Below, piece after piece: positions 1 to 13,500 of a stretch of 64,000 nt of DNA; position 1 is the stretch's first letter; each line of letters begins with the position of its first letter. Origin of the DNA: Nemopilema nomurai (Eukaryota; Cnidaria; Scyphozoa; Rhizostomeae; Rhizostomatidae). The DNA lies in assembly GCA_003864495.1 (NCBI GenBank), contig ML133494.1, forward strand, positions 207,822 to 271,821. Direction: 5' to 3'. The translations under genes were made by a program, and so were the position numbers. The notes beneath the pieces were generated by a model. It made no database searches. It was not told the origin of the DNA and saw nothing but the letters and a program-made list of their open reading frames with translations.

Positions 1-219
1 TTTGGAGATATGACTTACCGCAAAGTGAAGGAGACGAAAATGTACACATTTGATAAACTCATCAGTGAGATTGGAGGCTTGATGGGAATATGGGTTGGAG
101 CTTCCATGTTCTCATTACTAGAGTTGGTTTACTTGTTTGCCCAAACTTTGCAACAAATATTTGGACAGAAGCAGGAAAAGGCTGGTGGTGTTACAATTCA
201 TAACTCAGACGTTGTCTAA
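1..219 (+). CDS. DEG/ENaC (amiloride-sensitive) sodium channel, C-terminal exon, partial
   Basis: The reading frame is open from the left edge of the window and stops at 217-219, giving the last 72 residues of a larger protein. It contains the family signature before and inside the second membrane helix: a Gly-Gly pair followed by GIWVGAS and then SLLELVY (about residues 25-43). This matches the GxS selectivity-filter segment and TM2 of degenerin/ENaC/ASIC channels, which are trimeric sodium channels of the plasma membrane. A short polar cytoplasmic tail follows (QKQEKAGG onward). The upstream exons lie outside the window, so the subfamily (ligand, peptide or acid gated) cannot be told. The call rests on the TM2 motif and its position just before the stop. 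Confidence 0.85.
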   Translation, partial: FGDMTYRKVKETKMYTFDKLISEIGGLMGIWVGASMFSLLELVYLFAQTLQQIFGQKQEKAGGVTIHNSDVV

Positions 220-3200
220 GGCTAAAGATGTGACAATTTAACCTTTTTCTAGATTTATGTTATTAAAGTTAAGTTTCATATTCAGAAGTTCCCTAAACGA
301 TTTCTTTCAATTTTTCTTTTCAAGGTAGGTTTTACCTGATGGAGCAAAAAAAAGAATTTAACCTGAAAAAATTTAATGACATTGCATGATTCTTTAAGCA
401 ACTTCTATTAAAAGGAGTACACTCACTTAAATTTCCAAAACCTGCTTTAATGGTATGAAAAGATTTGCTTTTATGCCCCAGCAAAAAAAAGTGGGAATTA
501 AGAAACTGAATTTAATTTTAACACCTCAAATCCTTGGTAGTGATATAGATATTCAAAATAAACCTTTCACAGCCACATTTGCTTATATTTCATAATATTT
601 GATCATTCAATGATTTTGATCCAGAACATTCTTCAAACTCAGGTAATATAGATAATTCTATTGATTAATATGAAATATAGATAATTCAATGGAATAATAT
701 AAAATATCTTACTGTAGAAGAGAGTCCTACACAGGCAGCCTTCCTAGAGCATAAACTACACAGGCAGATATTGTAAATATTTGCTAGAAAAAATTCACAT
801 TAATAAATAATTCTTAACATCTAAATAAGACCTACTTTTATGGGCCAATGGAAATTCTTTTTCTCAAGAAAATGATCTCAAACAAAATTGATTTCTTAAA
901 TTGACTTTATGACTTGGAGCACGTTATTTAAGTCTGGAAATGTAGCATGCCTTCAAAAGTAGAAAAAAGTTCTGCTTGTCTATCATTCAGACCTTAAGTC
1001 ATATCCTTATAAAAATAAAGTTACTGAAAAATCCTTTTTTCCACAACACAACCTTAAGAATGAATTATAACATATTATATTATATTATATCATATTATAT
1101 CATATCATATCATATCATATCATATTATATTATATTATTTATCATATCATATTATATTATTTTATATTATGCTTATTATATTATATTATATTATATTATA
1201 CTAATTATATTATAATAATTACATTTAATTATATTATATTATATTATATTATATTATATTATATTATATTATATTATATTATATTGTATTATATTATATT
1301 ATATTATATTATATTATATTATAGGTTTAGGTAAGTTTTATAGGCTTAGATGTCCATGTACAGCCTATGTATTCACTTACATTGACAAAGTAAATAAATG
1401 AAAAAAATTGTTTACTGCAAGTTCAATTGTTTCACATTTTATTGTTACCAAAGTCACCTTAATTAACTAAACATTTTCAGTCTAATTTCAATTTCTCAGA
1501 TATCATCTGATACTTACTTTTATCAAAAAAATTCTCATTTGGTGCACCTAGGAGGCTACTTTGCTAACTTTAAAATTTTTAATCATATCACTTACTCTAT
1601 TTGTATTATACATAATACACATTATCAAAAGATAGATAAAGTGTCAACTTTAAGTATCGCATAAAAACAACTGGAAAGATGGCTTTGATCAAGTCTTAAA
1701 GATAGTTGCATGAGAGATAGGCTGTTACTTCTCAATGTTTTCATTGCTATTTGCAATAAAATAAATTTGAGCAACTATCTGAAATGATATATTTGTAATT
1801 ATAAAAATGTATTGAGTCTGAGTTGAATGACTGAAGGATGTCATAAAAATGCAGCTTTCGCAGTTCTGTATTTATGTGGTCAAGAGATGCTTAATTCTTT
1901 ACAATATGTATCAAAAAACATTAACAAATTAGAAAAACGCTTTACTGTATCAATAGTCACATTCTCTTGTACATTTGAGAATAGAACAGCATTATAGCCA
2001 TGAAAGCTTTAAATGTTTTTCTTCAAAAAGGAGACTACTGGAAGCTATGAAATGTTTTCACAATGTGATTGTCCTTTTTATGAGGTATTATTTAGCAGAA
2101 ACCAGTTTCGTGAACTTGTAGATTGATTTTATTCAGGTCTGGTGGAGATGTCTTACTTCTTTCGCATTTTGAGCTTGTACTAAATTATATATTGATACAA
2201 TGTTAAAGGCATAATTTGATACAATGTTAGCCACTGAAGAGAAAACCTTTTCTGGACTTTGACCCTGGACTTTGATTAAGCTAGGTGTGATAAATAATAT
2301 TTTATGCAAGGACTGTTCTCACCATGTTTTCTAGTGTATTTGCTACCACAACTTGCAGCCACTTTACATCTAGTAGCGATATTTTTTTACCATACCACCA
2401 AACATGAATTAACATATGTCTCATAATTACGAAAATTATAAAAAAATGACACGTGTGAAATTTTATAAAGGTGAACCAATATCTGTCTAATTTGAGTTGA
2501 CCAGAACCTTGGCTCAAAGGACAAAGTTAGCCTGTTCAGTCAAGTTACATTGCAAAAATAGACTCACCAGGTCTTGAGCAATTCCGGCTGCGTCATTGAA
2601 GCGCCTTTTGCATTTCATAACTTGAAAATAACAGCTTACTTCACACCTAAGCACCAAGAAAGTCTTCTCGTAGAAATGCATCACCCAGCCTCGTTCTCAG
2701 GTTTCGCGCCTTTTCAAATTTCTCGTGGTCCAATTTCAAACAAAGACAAATAAACAAGAAAATTGTCTTTTTTATAGGAGTATAATTACATTTCATAGTT
2801 AGAAAGGTTTGCTGTACTAGATTGAGCGTTATATTTTCTCGGAAAAGCTAAAATTGCGACACAAACACAAACCAATTGCGAACCTATAACACGAACCCAT
2901 GCTGCGAAAAAAATTTCACCGTATTCAAGAAAGGGCTGAACAACTATTCTGTGATTGTTATTGGCACCTTTTAGGCTCAGCTATCTTCAACCTCGTTGAG
3001 GATGGCTTAACCACAATCTATTGACTTTTTCTCGACTCAAATTTAATCAACTTACTGTGTTTCTGACGACACATTTGTATTATGCTTAAATTTCATTCAT
3101 ACTTGCAATAGGCCATTTCTACCAATGATGACTTTAACTTTCCTCACAGCCATGATTAAATTGAAATTAAACAAAATGTCTTCTTATATGATCTATTTCT

Positions 3201-4746
3201 GTATCGACACACATTATTTCTCTAAAGAACACAATTTTCAGCTTCTCTCCAAAAGATATATGTATATACAAAACTTACAAACGAACAATCAGAAATACTT
3301 AATGTTTAATGAACCAAACATGATACTCATTTATAACTAGACTCAAAACAATAAATAAATTTTAGTACCACAAAACTATATGCTAGACATAAAAAATTTA
3401 GTTTTTATTCAAAGCTATTATATGGAAGAAACATTGCCTTCTTAATGCTATAGAAGAGTCTGATTCAGGAAGAGAGGTTAATTTTTTAAGGGGAATGTAG
3501 AAAGAAAGTTTTTGACCATAGCAATACTCATTCATAAAAGTTGAAATATAAGCTTAGAAGGTAAGGAAGGTGTTAATAGGGAGTGCCCTTGAAAAGGGGG
3601 TGCATAAAAGAAACGTGCAATATGAAGGGGGTGATCAGTTGAATATGTCACGAAGTACAATCTTCCACACTTGCCTTACTTATAAGATCCCTCGTTAATG
3701 AAACAGGATCCACGCCACCCCCCCCCACTTTTTTGCGAAGGAGATACTGTTATTCCAATATAGCCATAACGTAAGAGATTCTAGCTACTTAATTCAAGTT
3801 CAATTCATTAGCCCCCCCCCCCCTACATACTTAAGTTTACATGGTTAAAAAAGAAAGTATATACTATGTATATTCCCCAGCCTCAGAACTTTTCCCCCAC
3901 TTCCGTTTCTGCCGAAATCAAGTGTAAAAAGTGTTATCACAAAAAGAACGAGGTTAAGTGATAAGAAACAGCAATTTTGCGTGAAGTTATCTGTTCAGAA
4001 TGATATCCACAACGGGCAAAATTTCAGATAAATCGAAAAGCATGACTAGTTATCATTTTAGAATTCCTAGTCACCCTCATAAATATGCAAAATTGGGGCT
4101 TTGCAGGTAATCCGTAATCGAATGAGTTTTGAAATCAAGCATATTTTAAGCATAATTTCAGGCTCAAATTGGAAAAATCATAAGCATATTAAACATTAAC
4201 CCAATTTAGCAATGCGCTTATAAAAAAGAAATTGTGACTTATAAACTTATAAAGAAACTTTGAAGTAACGTATAAGAAAGTGCTTATAAAAAGTGTATGC
4301 AGCTTTCCCCACTAAGATAGCATCAAAGTTTTCTAGGAACTTTAGTCGGTGATTATTCTAAGATTTTCGATAATGAACGAATAGGCTTGATTTAAGCAAT
4401 CAATGACAACAACAAATGAGGTCTAAATGAAGCCCACTGAAGCTTTTGATTATTTGAAAATCAATTTAGAAAGAACCAGAAAGAATCATGCATAAAATCA
4501 AACAGCTAAATAAGCATTTTCTGGATAATATTTTATATACAAAGAATTAGAAAAGATGAAGGTAGCTTTATAATAGTATAACAATACGTGAATTGATTAT
4601 GGGCCTAAAACATAACTTTGAAAATTTTCAAAAATTAACACAAAAACGACAAAAGTTGAAGTTTTAAATAAAAAGGGAAACTAAATTCTTCCTAAGAAAA
4701 ACTTGACTTTTCCTTAAAAGATTGAATGACATTGCGTAAAAGCGGG
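220..4746. other. Intergenic region without a recognised gene
   Basis: AT-rich sequence between the end of the channel gene and the 3' end of the tetraspanin gene. It holds an AT-rich pentamer satellite (1071-1323) and poly-C runs near 3719-3728 and 3812-3823. One short exon-like stretch on the minus strand (2568-2620) has an ATG and a GTGAGT donor but could not be linked to anything. Short ORFs here (for example 2302-2517 minus and 3125-3340 plus) show no domain. The 3' UTRs of both flanking genes must lie at its ends. Confidence 0.5.
1071..1323. repeat. AT-rich pentanucleotide satellite
   Basis: About 250 bp built almost wholly of TATAT-type pentamers. The left half has interspersed TCATA variants and the right half is nearly pure (ATATT)n. 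An apparent ORF across it is an artefact of the repeat. Confidence 0.9.
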
Positions 4747-7700
4747 TTAAATAGCATGAACTGTGTCGGCTTTGTTGATCAATATTGCAGCGAAAAGTAT
4801 TCCAAGAAGCTGAAAAAGAGATTAAAAATAGTGTTAGCCGCATGTGTTTGATGACATTGAAGATTCCACAGGCCTATTCAGATATCACAACATCTCATTA
4901 CGAAGACTCACAATTCAGCTATTACAAGCTATTACAACATCTCATTACATCATCATATCATTATAAAGACTCTGTCGCAGCCACTTTGTACCTCAAAACT
5001 TACACATCTCTATAATTAAAACCCAGATGTATTTAAGCTGATTGCCTATAATCACACAGGAGCCTAGCTTCATAGTTACTTGAATAAACAATATTAATAC
5101 CTATTGCTGTGCAAGGTAAGCTTAGCCCACTAATAAAGATTATCTACAATGGCAAGAAAAAGCGGAACTTATTTTTACAGACTTAAAGTAATTTTTCGTC
5201 CGAAACTCCTTAGAGTATGCAAACGTTTAAAAATAATCAAAAGCTGACAAAATTAATAGCCAGTTGCGGATCGAAAGCACTAAAGGGCTGTAAGAAGAGA
5301 GCAAGATTGGTTTTTATTGACCAATCGCCCAAGGAAAAAGACGAACTCTTTCTGTCTACAAAGAATAGGATTTCCCATTGAAATGCACAATCTGTAAGTA
5401 TGCAACAACTAGTTCCGCTTTTTCTTGCCATTGTGAAGTTTTGTACCGCAAAGCACTTGTTCAAATAACGATTGTCTATATAGAAGAGTTTTTCTGACTG
5501 GCAGGTGTGACAGACTTTGTTAGAAGGACTCGACATACCTCTATTACAAGAACACCGCATGCCAAGCCTCCGACCATAGTCAGATTCTTTTTGGCCCAAT
5601 CGGTAAGCTCAGAAATACAGTCCTGTAAAAAATGTTTGCAAAGTCAATATCAACCATTTAGACTTGTGAGGCGAAAAATAAGTCATAAGCCAAGGAACAC
5701 GCAGCGACATTGGAGCACACTGCAGCAAAAGGAGACTTCTTAAAAGCATCGATCATCTGAAAGGTGCATTCAAAGTAGCCTTCATCTGCACTTGAAATAT
5801 GAACTGACAAGTTCTTGCTGACTTACTTTTGAGTGGATATGTGTCGCGGGCATTGTCGCATTTTGGCACGAAGCGTAGTTGGTCCCAATGCAACAACTCT
5901 TTGGAACTCGCAAACTTGGGTTTGCTTTTACCCACTTTGACCCCATCCAGTCAGTGTAATTTGTAGCGCCACAACATTTGAACTAAAAGAAGAAAAACAG
6001 TTAGCTATAGGTTAACAAAATCTGCCAAGTTCTAAACGATGCTGAAAAATTGGCTTCAAGTCTATTTCTCTATTGTTCCTCAACCATAATAGATATTCAA
6101 GTAGTTGATAGATCAATTGAAAATGAGCTTATTTAAAAGCTTGGAAGAGTGTATATGTAAAGCTGATAATAATCAATATGATGTTGATTATGATGATCAG
6201 TCAGGGTAGTGTTTTAGATTAAGATGATGATGGATGTAATGTGCCGAATTATCATTAGTTTGGCAATAATCATGATTAATCACGATGGTGCTGTTGACAT
6301 TCACCGCAGTTCTGATTTCTCATGATTAGGATGCAATCAAAAGGAATCATAAGAGTGATCATGATACCATCGATTGTGATTATGATTATGCCAGTGATTC
6401 TTGATGACTCATGGTATCGAGATTGATGATTGCTATTGATCTACTGGATTAAAGTGATTATAGTTGTGTGATTGCTGTGGTGATTGTGTTTAACAATAAA
6501 TGAAAGTTGATCATAGCATACATTAATCTGGATATTATTAACTGCTGTAGTGATTCCACTCTGACCAGATTGTCCATACGAGTCTCTGATGGCTTCAACG
6601 ATTGCATCGGTTGAATATCTCTTGGCCTATTAATATCAAGAAGTGTTAATCAAAAAGGAAGTAAATAGAGCACTTAAGAAACAATCTGTGCTGGACCTGA
6701 AATAATCAATACATACTTCAATTATTCAACTATCTCAAGAGTAGCAAGTAGTCAATTTTGATTTCACCTCTCAATTTCGTTCAAGTGCATTCAAGTTTTT
6801 TCAAGCATAGCAAATAATTAGGAAACTCCAAAAGCTAGAAACATTTTAAGACACCATCCTCCTGATTTTCTGGATTTACATCAGACAATCATATACTTGA
6901 ATTAAATCTAAGGTCATAAATGTCCCTGTAAAGTTATTGTTAGCGACTCTTAAATTGGAAAATGGATTTGCACAAGATTGAAAATTGATGCTTGGATTGT
7001 GAAAGAAGATTCAAGCTTCTGTTGCATATCACGCCATTAAAACTTGCTTCTGTTGCCTTATCGTGATGGAAACCTATTATCGATGATTATGGTATTGGTT
7101 TGGACGAGAAAACCAAACACGAAGCTTACCTCCGACTTGTAAACAAAGGCCAGCACGATCAATGCAGTTTGGCACAAAAGCACAATCACGATGCATACAA
7201 TGAACTGCAGACAAAATATGACATCAAATTATCTTCGATTGCAATGTAATTATATTGAGATAATGTGAGATAATCTATATTGGCTGAAGGCATGGTACTA
7301 GTGAAGGCGTATTATACAATGTTATAAATGCTTGAATGGTGCAATGGTGGATTAAACAAAATATGACATCAAATTATCTTCGATTGCAATGTAATAATAT
7401 TGAGATAATGTGGTTTTTCTTGAAGATCTTGTCATTATATGCGTATGCTTCGTGTAATCTATATTGGCTGAAGGCATGGTACAAGGAAAGGCGTATTATA
7501 CAATGTTATAAAGACTTGAATGGTGTAATGGTGCATTAAACAAATATCAAACTGTGTGTTTAGTAATAGAGATCAATGCATCAGCGTAGAATCATTGTTC
7601 TGTGTACGGTGGCTGACACACATGACAACGAGGCTCTCAATAGCTCATGACCAAGAGATGCTGGGCTACTGCACCGGAAGGAGGCTATCTAGCGCATGAA

Positions 7701-10511
7701 ACACAACGGGGTAACTAGCCTATACAATTTTCTCAGACGGGTCACTTATCTCATAAAGTATATACAGACAAAGTACAAATAAAGAAGATATTTATTTGCG
7801 ATTTTCATTCACCCTACATACAGGGCCACTTAACGACTGTTGAGGTCCTGGGCCTAAAGTTAATATAGCCCCCCATAATTTGTCATTGTCATACTACTCA
7901 AATCATCAACAGCACTTTGTATGGGCATAGCAAAATTTTGCTGGGGCCCCCTAAAATTAAAACCCTCAGGGGGCCCTGGTCCCGGACCCAGTAGGCCCCA
8001 GTAGGGTAAATACGTCACTGCCAACATACCATTATCAGCATGCATTTGCTCTGCCTGATTGCTCCAACGCAGCCTAGGAATGCGATGACGAACACGAGCA
8101 CCCCCGCAGCAACCATGATGTTCGCAGGTGCAAATGGTCCACCCTTCCCGAACACACTGTTATAGTCGTTGTCCTCGACTCTGACGTAAGCACCGAGTCC
8201 AAGCAACGCCAGCCCCGCAAGCTGTTGGAGAACGAATCTCGTTACAAAAAGGTTATCAGAAGAAAAGGTTGGTTTGAAGTATGATGTTTTAGAGCAAAAG
8301 TATGAGGTATGATGTTTTAGTCCATAGAGACCAACATCGAAAGTTGAGGTTTTGTGACACATAAGAAGGGCACTTAAGTGACATATTATAGTACACTTCT
8401 AGGATTTCAGAAAAACGCTCCTCTCTTTCAAGGAGTGTGCTGCTGTCTTACTAGACTTATTCTAGCCAGAAAATAAGCTTTTATTCTGGTCTAGGTATTC
8501 ATGGAACCAGGAGCATTCCCTTTAGTTGATTAGTTAATTACAAATGTTGAGAATTTCTTATTTTTAGTGATTTTCGTCTTAATTGTATATTTTCAATTTA
8601 AGGTTGTGCATACCTTTGTATTTCAGAATGCAAAGTACAAAAAGACAAAAGTATTGTTGTTTTAATAGAAGAGAATTATGCTTGAAAGTCTAAGGTGAGT
8701 TATTATGAGAAATTCGCTTTAAGAATAACACAATATTCGACCTGTAATTGTCACTTTCAAATGATTGCAAAATTGGAACACTTAATATTTTTGGGAATTC
8801 GACATCTCTTTTTAAAAATGGAACCTCTATGGCACCCTTTTGACTGTTTGAAGACACAATAGATTGTATTTGCTCGAATCCGCTCTAACAAATTCTTCAA
8901 GTCAGGGGCAAACCAAAAACAAAGGTAGAAATATAATACAAGGCTAGAATACCAAAGTCAAATTTATTTAGAAACGAGATCTGTTTGCCGGCTTTACCAG
9001 AATAGGCATGTCTGAAATCTATCCACCACATTGACAGGAATAGGCCATAACAGTTGCTAGCACGACCTAACAGAAATCTCAACAGTCCTATGATTTCTTT
9101 TAAATAACTTTTAGTACATCTAACGTTTACGAATAAGACCAAAGGGCCTGTTTTGGAAGTGTTGGCTTGGAGCAAAGTTCATAGATATCGTTTGGGGAGG
9201 ATAGCTAACGAGTCAAAACTTTATCGGGAAGAGATCAAGTCTATTAATTCATTGTTCTGTGTCATGGTTTGTGTTTTCTAGATATACAAAGCATCTTTCT
9301 TCTAGGGTTCAAAAGTTTCATGATATCATGGCTCAAGCATGATAGAAATGCATTGTGGTCGTCGAAAATGTACGTTACTCACAAAAAGACCGGAATCAAT
9401 AAATCTAGGCTACCCACTTGAAAAATTGACTGTTGTTTAGAAAGCTGTCAAATAGATACAAAGGTCACTCGAAATTTCACTGATACATTTCGCCAAGCAC
9501 TAAAGGCAAAAACAACCAGGGAAGGCTCTGTATGCCATACTTTCTTTCCGTCATGATAAAACTAAAGACCTTGTAGTTCTTGGTTCTGTCACCCAACGTG
9601 TTTCTTTCATGGTTACAAAACAATAGACTCACTAACGGCGCAATTGTGGGCGTGCGATGCCTGAATAAATTTAAGGAGATACTTTTGACAGCCAGGAATT
9701 TAAACGAAAAAAGCTCAAGTAACTTGTTTTAATCAGTCTCCGTAAGAACTTTTGATACTCTGAACTTAAATAACACATTAATCTTTTTCGTCGCTTGCAA
9801 ATTAGATATGAATGATAACATTTCATGTAATTGAGCCTTGATAATACCTTGCTCGAAATTTCCATCGAACAAATATGATTATGAGCTTATCATCTTACGA
9901 AATACTTGCATTTGAGGTCTCATTTCTTAGTTCAAAGATTTTATGAAATTTAATTAGCACCACAGCCAGTATTTAATGGTATTGTTCAAAGACCACTGGA
10001 GCAAATCTACATGGAATTTTTGTCTTTATATTTATACAACAGCTTAAGAAATACTTTTGGAAAATTTGAAGGAACAGTGATTTGTTTTGTTTTCCTTTCA
10101 GAAGAAATGGATCAAGAGCTTCCAAGTATCGTTTCAATTTAGAAACAAGACACCATCTTTTAACTTATATTTACCAACAGAAACAGCTTAGAAACGACTT
10201 GCTTAGCAATGGTTAATAAGATATCGGAAGAAATGGAAATAATATTTCGAGTTAAAAACTACAACCAGATTTTAAAAGACATCATGTTCGAACGTTCTCA
10301 GTGGTTTTAAGCTGTAAACTTCTCAGCGAGAATATAATCAGTTATTGAAATCCTTCACCGATTCGAAGTAATTTTGCAGTTGCAGTTATGAATAAATGAA
10401 ATATGAACTAAAGCTACCAATGAGATTTATAAAGAATATATTTATACTCACCGCAAATAAAAAGTTTGCGGCAAACATGAGCATTTTTATCATTTTCGTT
10501 CCACAACCCAT
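4747..10511 (-). CDS. Tetraspanin, complete, 7 coding exons
   Basis: Four-pass membrane protein of the tetraspanin family, which organises partner proteins in plasma-membrane microdomains. Exons on the minus strand: 10452-10511, 8030-8221, 7130-7204, 6543-6626, 5827-5982, 5539-5622, 4747-4809. Every intron is phase 0 and the joined frame gives 237 aa. It begins MGCGTKMIKML, the usual short cytoplasmic Cys/Lys start, and TM1 continues across the first junction. TM2 ends in GCVGAIRQSKCML. TM3 is encoded by the 75-bp exon 3. The large loop has the hallmark CCG (about residues 140-142), a second CC pair and two further cysteines, six in all, which fits three disulfides. TM4 spans exons 6 and 7. 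Loop sites NYT and NAT fit N-glycosylation. Introns carry a hAT-like MITE (intron 2), a tandem duplication (intron 2) and an inverted-repeat element (intron 6). I cannot assign a vertebrate orthologue. Confidence 0.92.
5146..5467. mobile_element. Inverted-repeat (MITE-like) element, family A, in tetraspanin intron 6
   Basis: An arm beginning ACAATGGCAAGAAAAAGCGG at 5146 is repeated in reverse complement at about 5411-5434. On the right it is followed by a tail containing TTTGTACCGCAAAGCACTTG. The same arm and tail recur as an inverted pair at 15722-15905, and the tail as a fragment at 40124-40168. No transposase is present, so this is a short non-autonomous element. The left copy seems to lack the outer tail. 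Confidence 0.6.
7211..7545. repeat. Tandem duplication in tetraspanin intron 2
   Basis: Two copies of a 145-bp unit. Copy 1 (about 7211-7355) and copy 2 (from 7356) both open with ACAAAATATGACATCAAATT. Copy 2 carries an extra segment of about 40 bp in its middle. The duplication begins a few bases upstream (in the gene's sense) of the exon 3 splice acceptor. Confidence 0.8.
7821..8020. mobile_element. hAT-like MITE at the tetraspanin intron 2 splice donor
   Basis: A 200-bp GC-rich insert with ends of the hAT type: CAGGGCCACTTAAC on the left and, in reverse complement, CAGTGACGTATTTAC on the right. It is flanked by near-identical 8-bp direct repeats, CCTACATA (7813-7820) and CCAACATA (8021-8028), as expected for hAT target duplications. 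The interior holds palindromic GGGGCCCC-type stretches. No ORF is present, so it is non-autonomous. An ORF on the minus strand across it is spurious. Confidence 0.6.
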
Positions 10512-13500
10512 CTTGAATGTTTGCGATTACAAATCTTCAAAACAACAAGTGTGATATCCAACTGGCTCTAAGTATATGTACCCTTGTGGAAATCCCACAG
10601 CAAGATTTAAATGCTTGTTTAGTTTCACAACCGTCAACAAAATGATTGTTCCCACTCTTTGAATATTAATGATTTCAGAGGTCTACCAAGAACTGAGCGA
10701 ACCGGGGGGGTCACGCCAGTAAAATGCATTTCGGCAAATTCCAATGAGATTTCGTCACATCTTGTCAAAATGATTAATCTGAAGTTTAAAGTCCTTACTT
10801 TTTATTATAGCTGCAAACCAGATAAAATGAAAATTTAATAGACTTAAGAGAAGTAGATAAAAAAGGCTAGTCTGTAGAGAGCTTAGGAACAATTCCGCCA
10901 GTTGCATTAATGCCATTTGATTTCACTGCAAAAACTCAAAAAGGAAATCTTTAATAGATTATTGAGCTTTTCAGAAAATTCTTTACATAAAAGAAATTTA
11001 GCGTGAGTTTTCCCCCATCTTTACCAAATTTTGCTTTTGAATATATGGGCTCCCCCTTATTATGAGACATTTTCTCATAGCATCATTTTTAGACGTTCTT
11101 ACAAGAATAAATTATCTGGTTTGTTTATAAACTTCAGAACGTCTAACATGGTCTCCAAGACGTATAGTAAACTCAAAAAACTTTTTCCCAGCTTTCTTTT
11201 CCCCCAGTAGAGTAAACTCATATTTTTACTATTTCCAAGTTCTCGCTCTTCTAAAAAAATTATCTTATTTCACGCCATACAAAGCCTCAAAACATACAAA
11301 ACATAAAATGTTCGAATAAAAAACAAAAACATTGTATCGAGAAAACCATTTTAACAGCAGGAGGTTCCCTTCTCCATAAAACTTGAGCTAGCTTTCTGCA
11401 AACCGGTTTCCTTTAATAGAGTGTATTTTGAAAGGCCTCTGAACAAACATCATGTTCGCCGTGTATATTGATTTTGCCTGTTTGTCATGTTATTACTTGC
11501 AAGCTAACAAAATATTTACTGTGCCCTGGTTTCTTAGGAGACCTTAAATTGCCGCCAAGAATATTTCACAGCCCTTCGGAGATTTTTGCCAACTGAAGGT
11601 TAGATTTTATTTGTTTGTATACCTGGTTCTAAGGCAATTTTTGAATTTGTTTGCTCGTTGGCAAGGTTTTTACGGGGGTGTCTGAATAGAGACGCTACCT
11701 CATACTAGAAAGCAACCCCCCGTGTCGAATGGCGCAATTTCGACGGTTTCCATGGCATCGCTTTCATTTACGTTTTGTGTTAAATTATAAATAGGAAGTC
11801 GAGAGTACATAGCGACGTTAATGAATCACCACAAGAAACCAATTACAACTTTGTTTTGTAGTAGTACAAAGAAGATCAAATGAAGTTGATTCAAGATTCA
11901 AACCGGTATTTGAGGCACGTTCTTATGGTATTGCTCACCCACCGCTGGTACTAGCCTAACATGTTTTGAGGCGTGGCTTGCCTCAAATTGCAGCGGTTGG
12001 GGTCAGTGGGAGCAGCTGCTCCTCCAGCCTTCAATAAAAGACCTACATTCTTTCGCTCTTTAAATGCATTGTCACCACATCCCTGCATCTTCCCTCTTGC
12101 CCTTCAAGTAATATAATGTTAGTTAGCGTGGTGTATATAGCCAATTGGTAGGGTAAACCTCAAAATCCATCTCATAAAATTGGCATTCCTGCTGCAGCAA
12201 AGAGCATGCCTGGGTGGATTTCCTTCTCTGATACAAACGGCTTCTAAAGTTTTGCAAAGGTATCAAGAACTTATCGTTTCTTTAGCAGATGAAAAAACTG
12301 GGGGTATATCCTGTCTCATTTCGGTAAAATAACATTACCAAAATGCTTTGCATTCCGTTTTCAGAATGTGAGCTTTATTTCTCGCGTTTTCTGAAAATTT
12401 GAACGCATCCACTGCTACAAACGAAAAATGCCTGCAACCAGGGGGCAAAAGGGGTGAACAACCTTGCTCCTTGCGTACTCATTCTTGAGCGTACCCCCTG
12501 CTCTTCCTTCCATTTTGTAGGGGCTCCTGAACATGTTCCCCTAGCACGGATGTCGTCACTGAGTCCCAGTCTCCAAGATAATCATACGCACCGTATGTGC
12601 TTATGGGATTGCTTCCACGTGCGTGCTTGTTCTCTTGCTTGAATGAGGTACGCTAGCAAGTGGAAATGCTGCAAGGAAATAAACGAAATCATCAAGAATG
12701 CGGAAAGGTCTTGCCAGAAATACTCGAACCACCTATACCTACAATTATACATGAAGCAACTCATGTACAACTCTCTTTAGTGCCAAATCTTATTGCAACT
12801 TATCTGTCATATAGTTCATTCGAGTTTTGATGCCTCCACAAAATGGTGTTGGATCGTAATATCTCTCCCAATGTTTGCTTTTCAAGTTTCTTGAATTTTC
12901 TCACCCTTCGCCATTTTAGGGTTTCTTACTCAGCGCACCACTAACATGATGGGGGCTCACCCCTGTGACTCATCAGAGCAGATTGGGGATCTTTAGGGTA
13001 ATTGCACAAGCTGGGAGATCGTACTTCGCACAAAAAATCTAGTTCCAAAACATCACATTTCAAGGTTTTTATCTGTGACTGGAAGAGCAAGCAGAAATGG
13101 GAAAATGCGCTGACTTCATTAAGAACTCGTTGGCACCTGATGATGCCTATCCTTGGCATGTAATATTGAAAATAATGAAAAGGTTAATTGATAATTTGCA
13201 AACAGTAAGCCAGGAAATATGCACATTAGGTCTTATATAAAGGAAACATAAATCAAAGCATTATCAATGTTCATTAGATGGCTGAAAATACCATCTCTGA
13301 CGAGTAATAGAAACGCTCACTGGCCCATTTCGTCAACTGCCTGCAACAAAGTTAGAGCCCCTTCAGTTTTATGGGGCAGATGGGGCTTTCTAGCCGCGTG
13401 GATGGCCCTGTCTCTATCAATTCATGGAGCACTTGCATAAAAATTGAATATTGCGTGGAACCAAACATGCTAACTGGATGTACTAAGATCCAAAGGTTTA

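Noticed and set aside
976..1215. Plus-strand ORF of Ile/Tyr repeats
   Set aside because: It is the translation of the AT pentamer satellite.
5237..5599. 120-aa minus-strand ORF as the tetraspanin 3' exon
   Set aside because: It runs through an intronic inverted-repeat element and in the wrong frame. The true TM4 is completed by exon 4747-4809, which restores frame and length.
8015..8362. Single-exon 115-aa minus-strand ORF taken as a gene
   Set aside because: Only 8030-8221 is tetraspanin exon 2. The ORF's N-terminal part is intron and its last residues read past the GTATGT donor.
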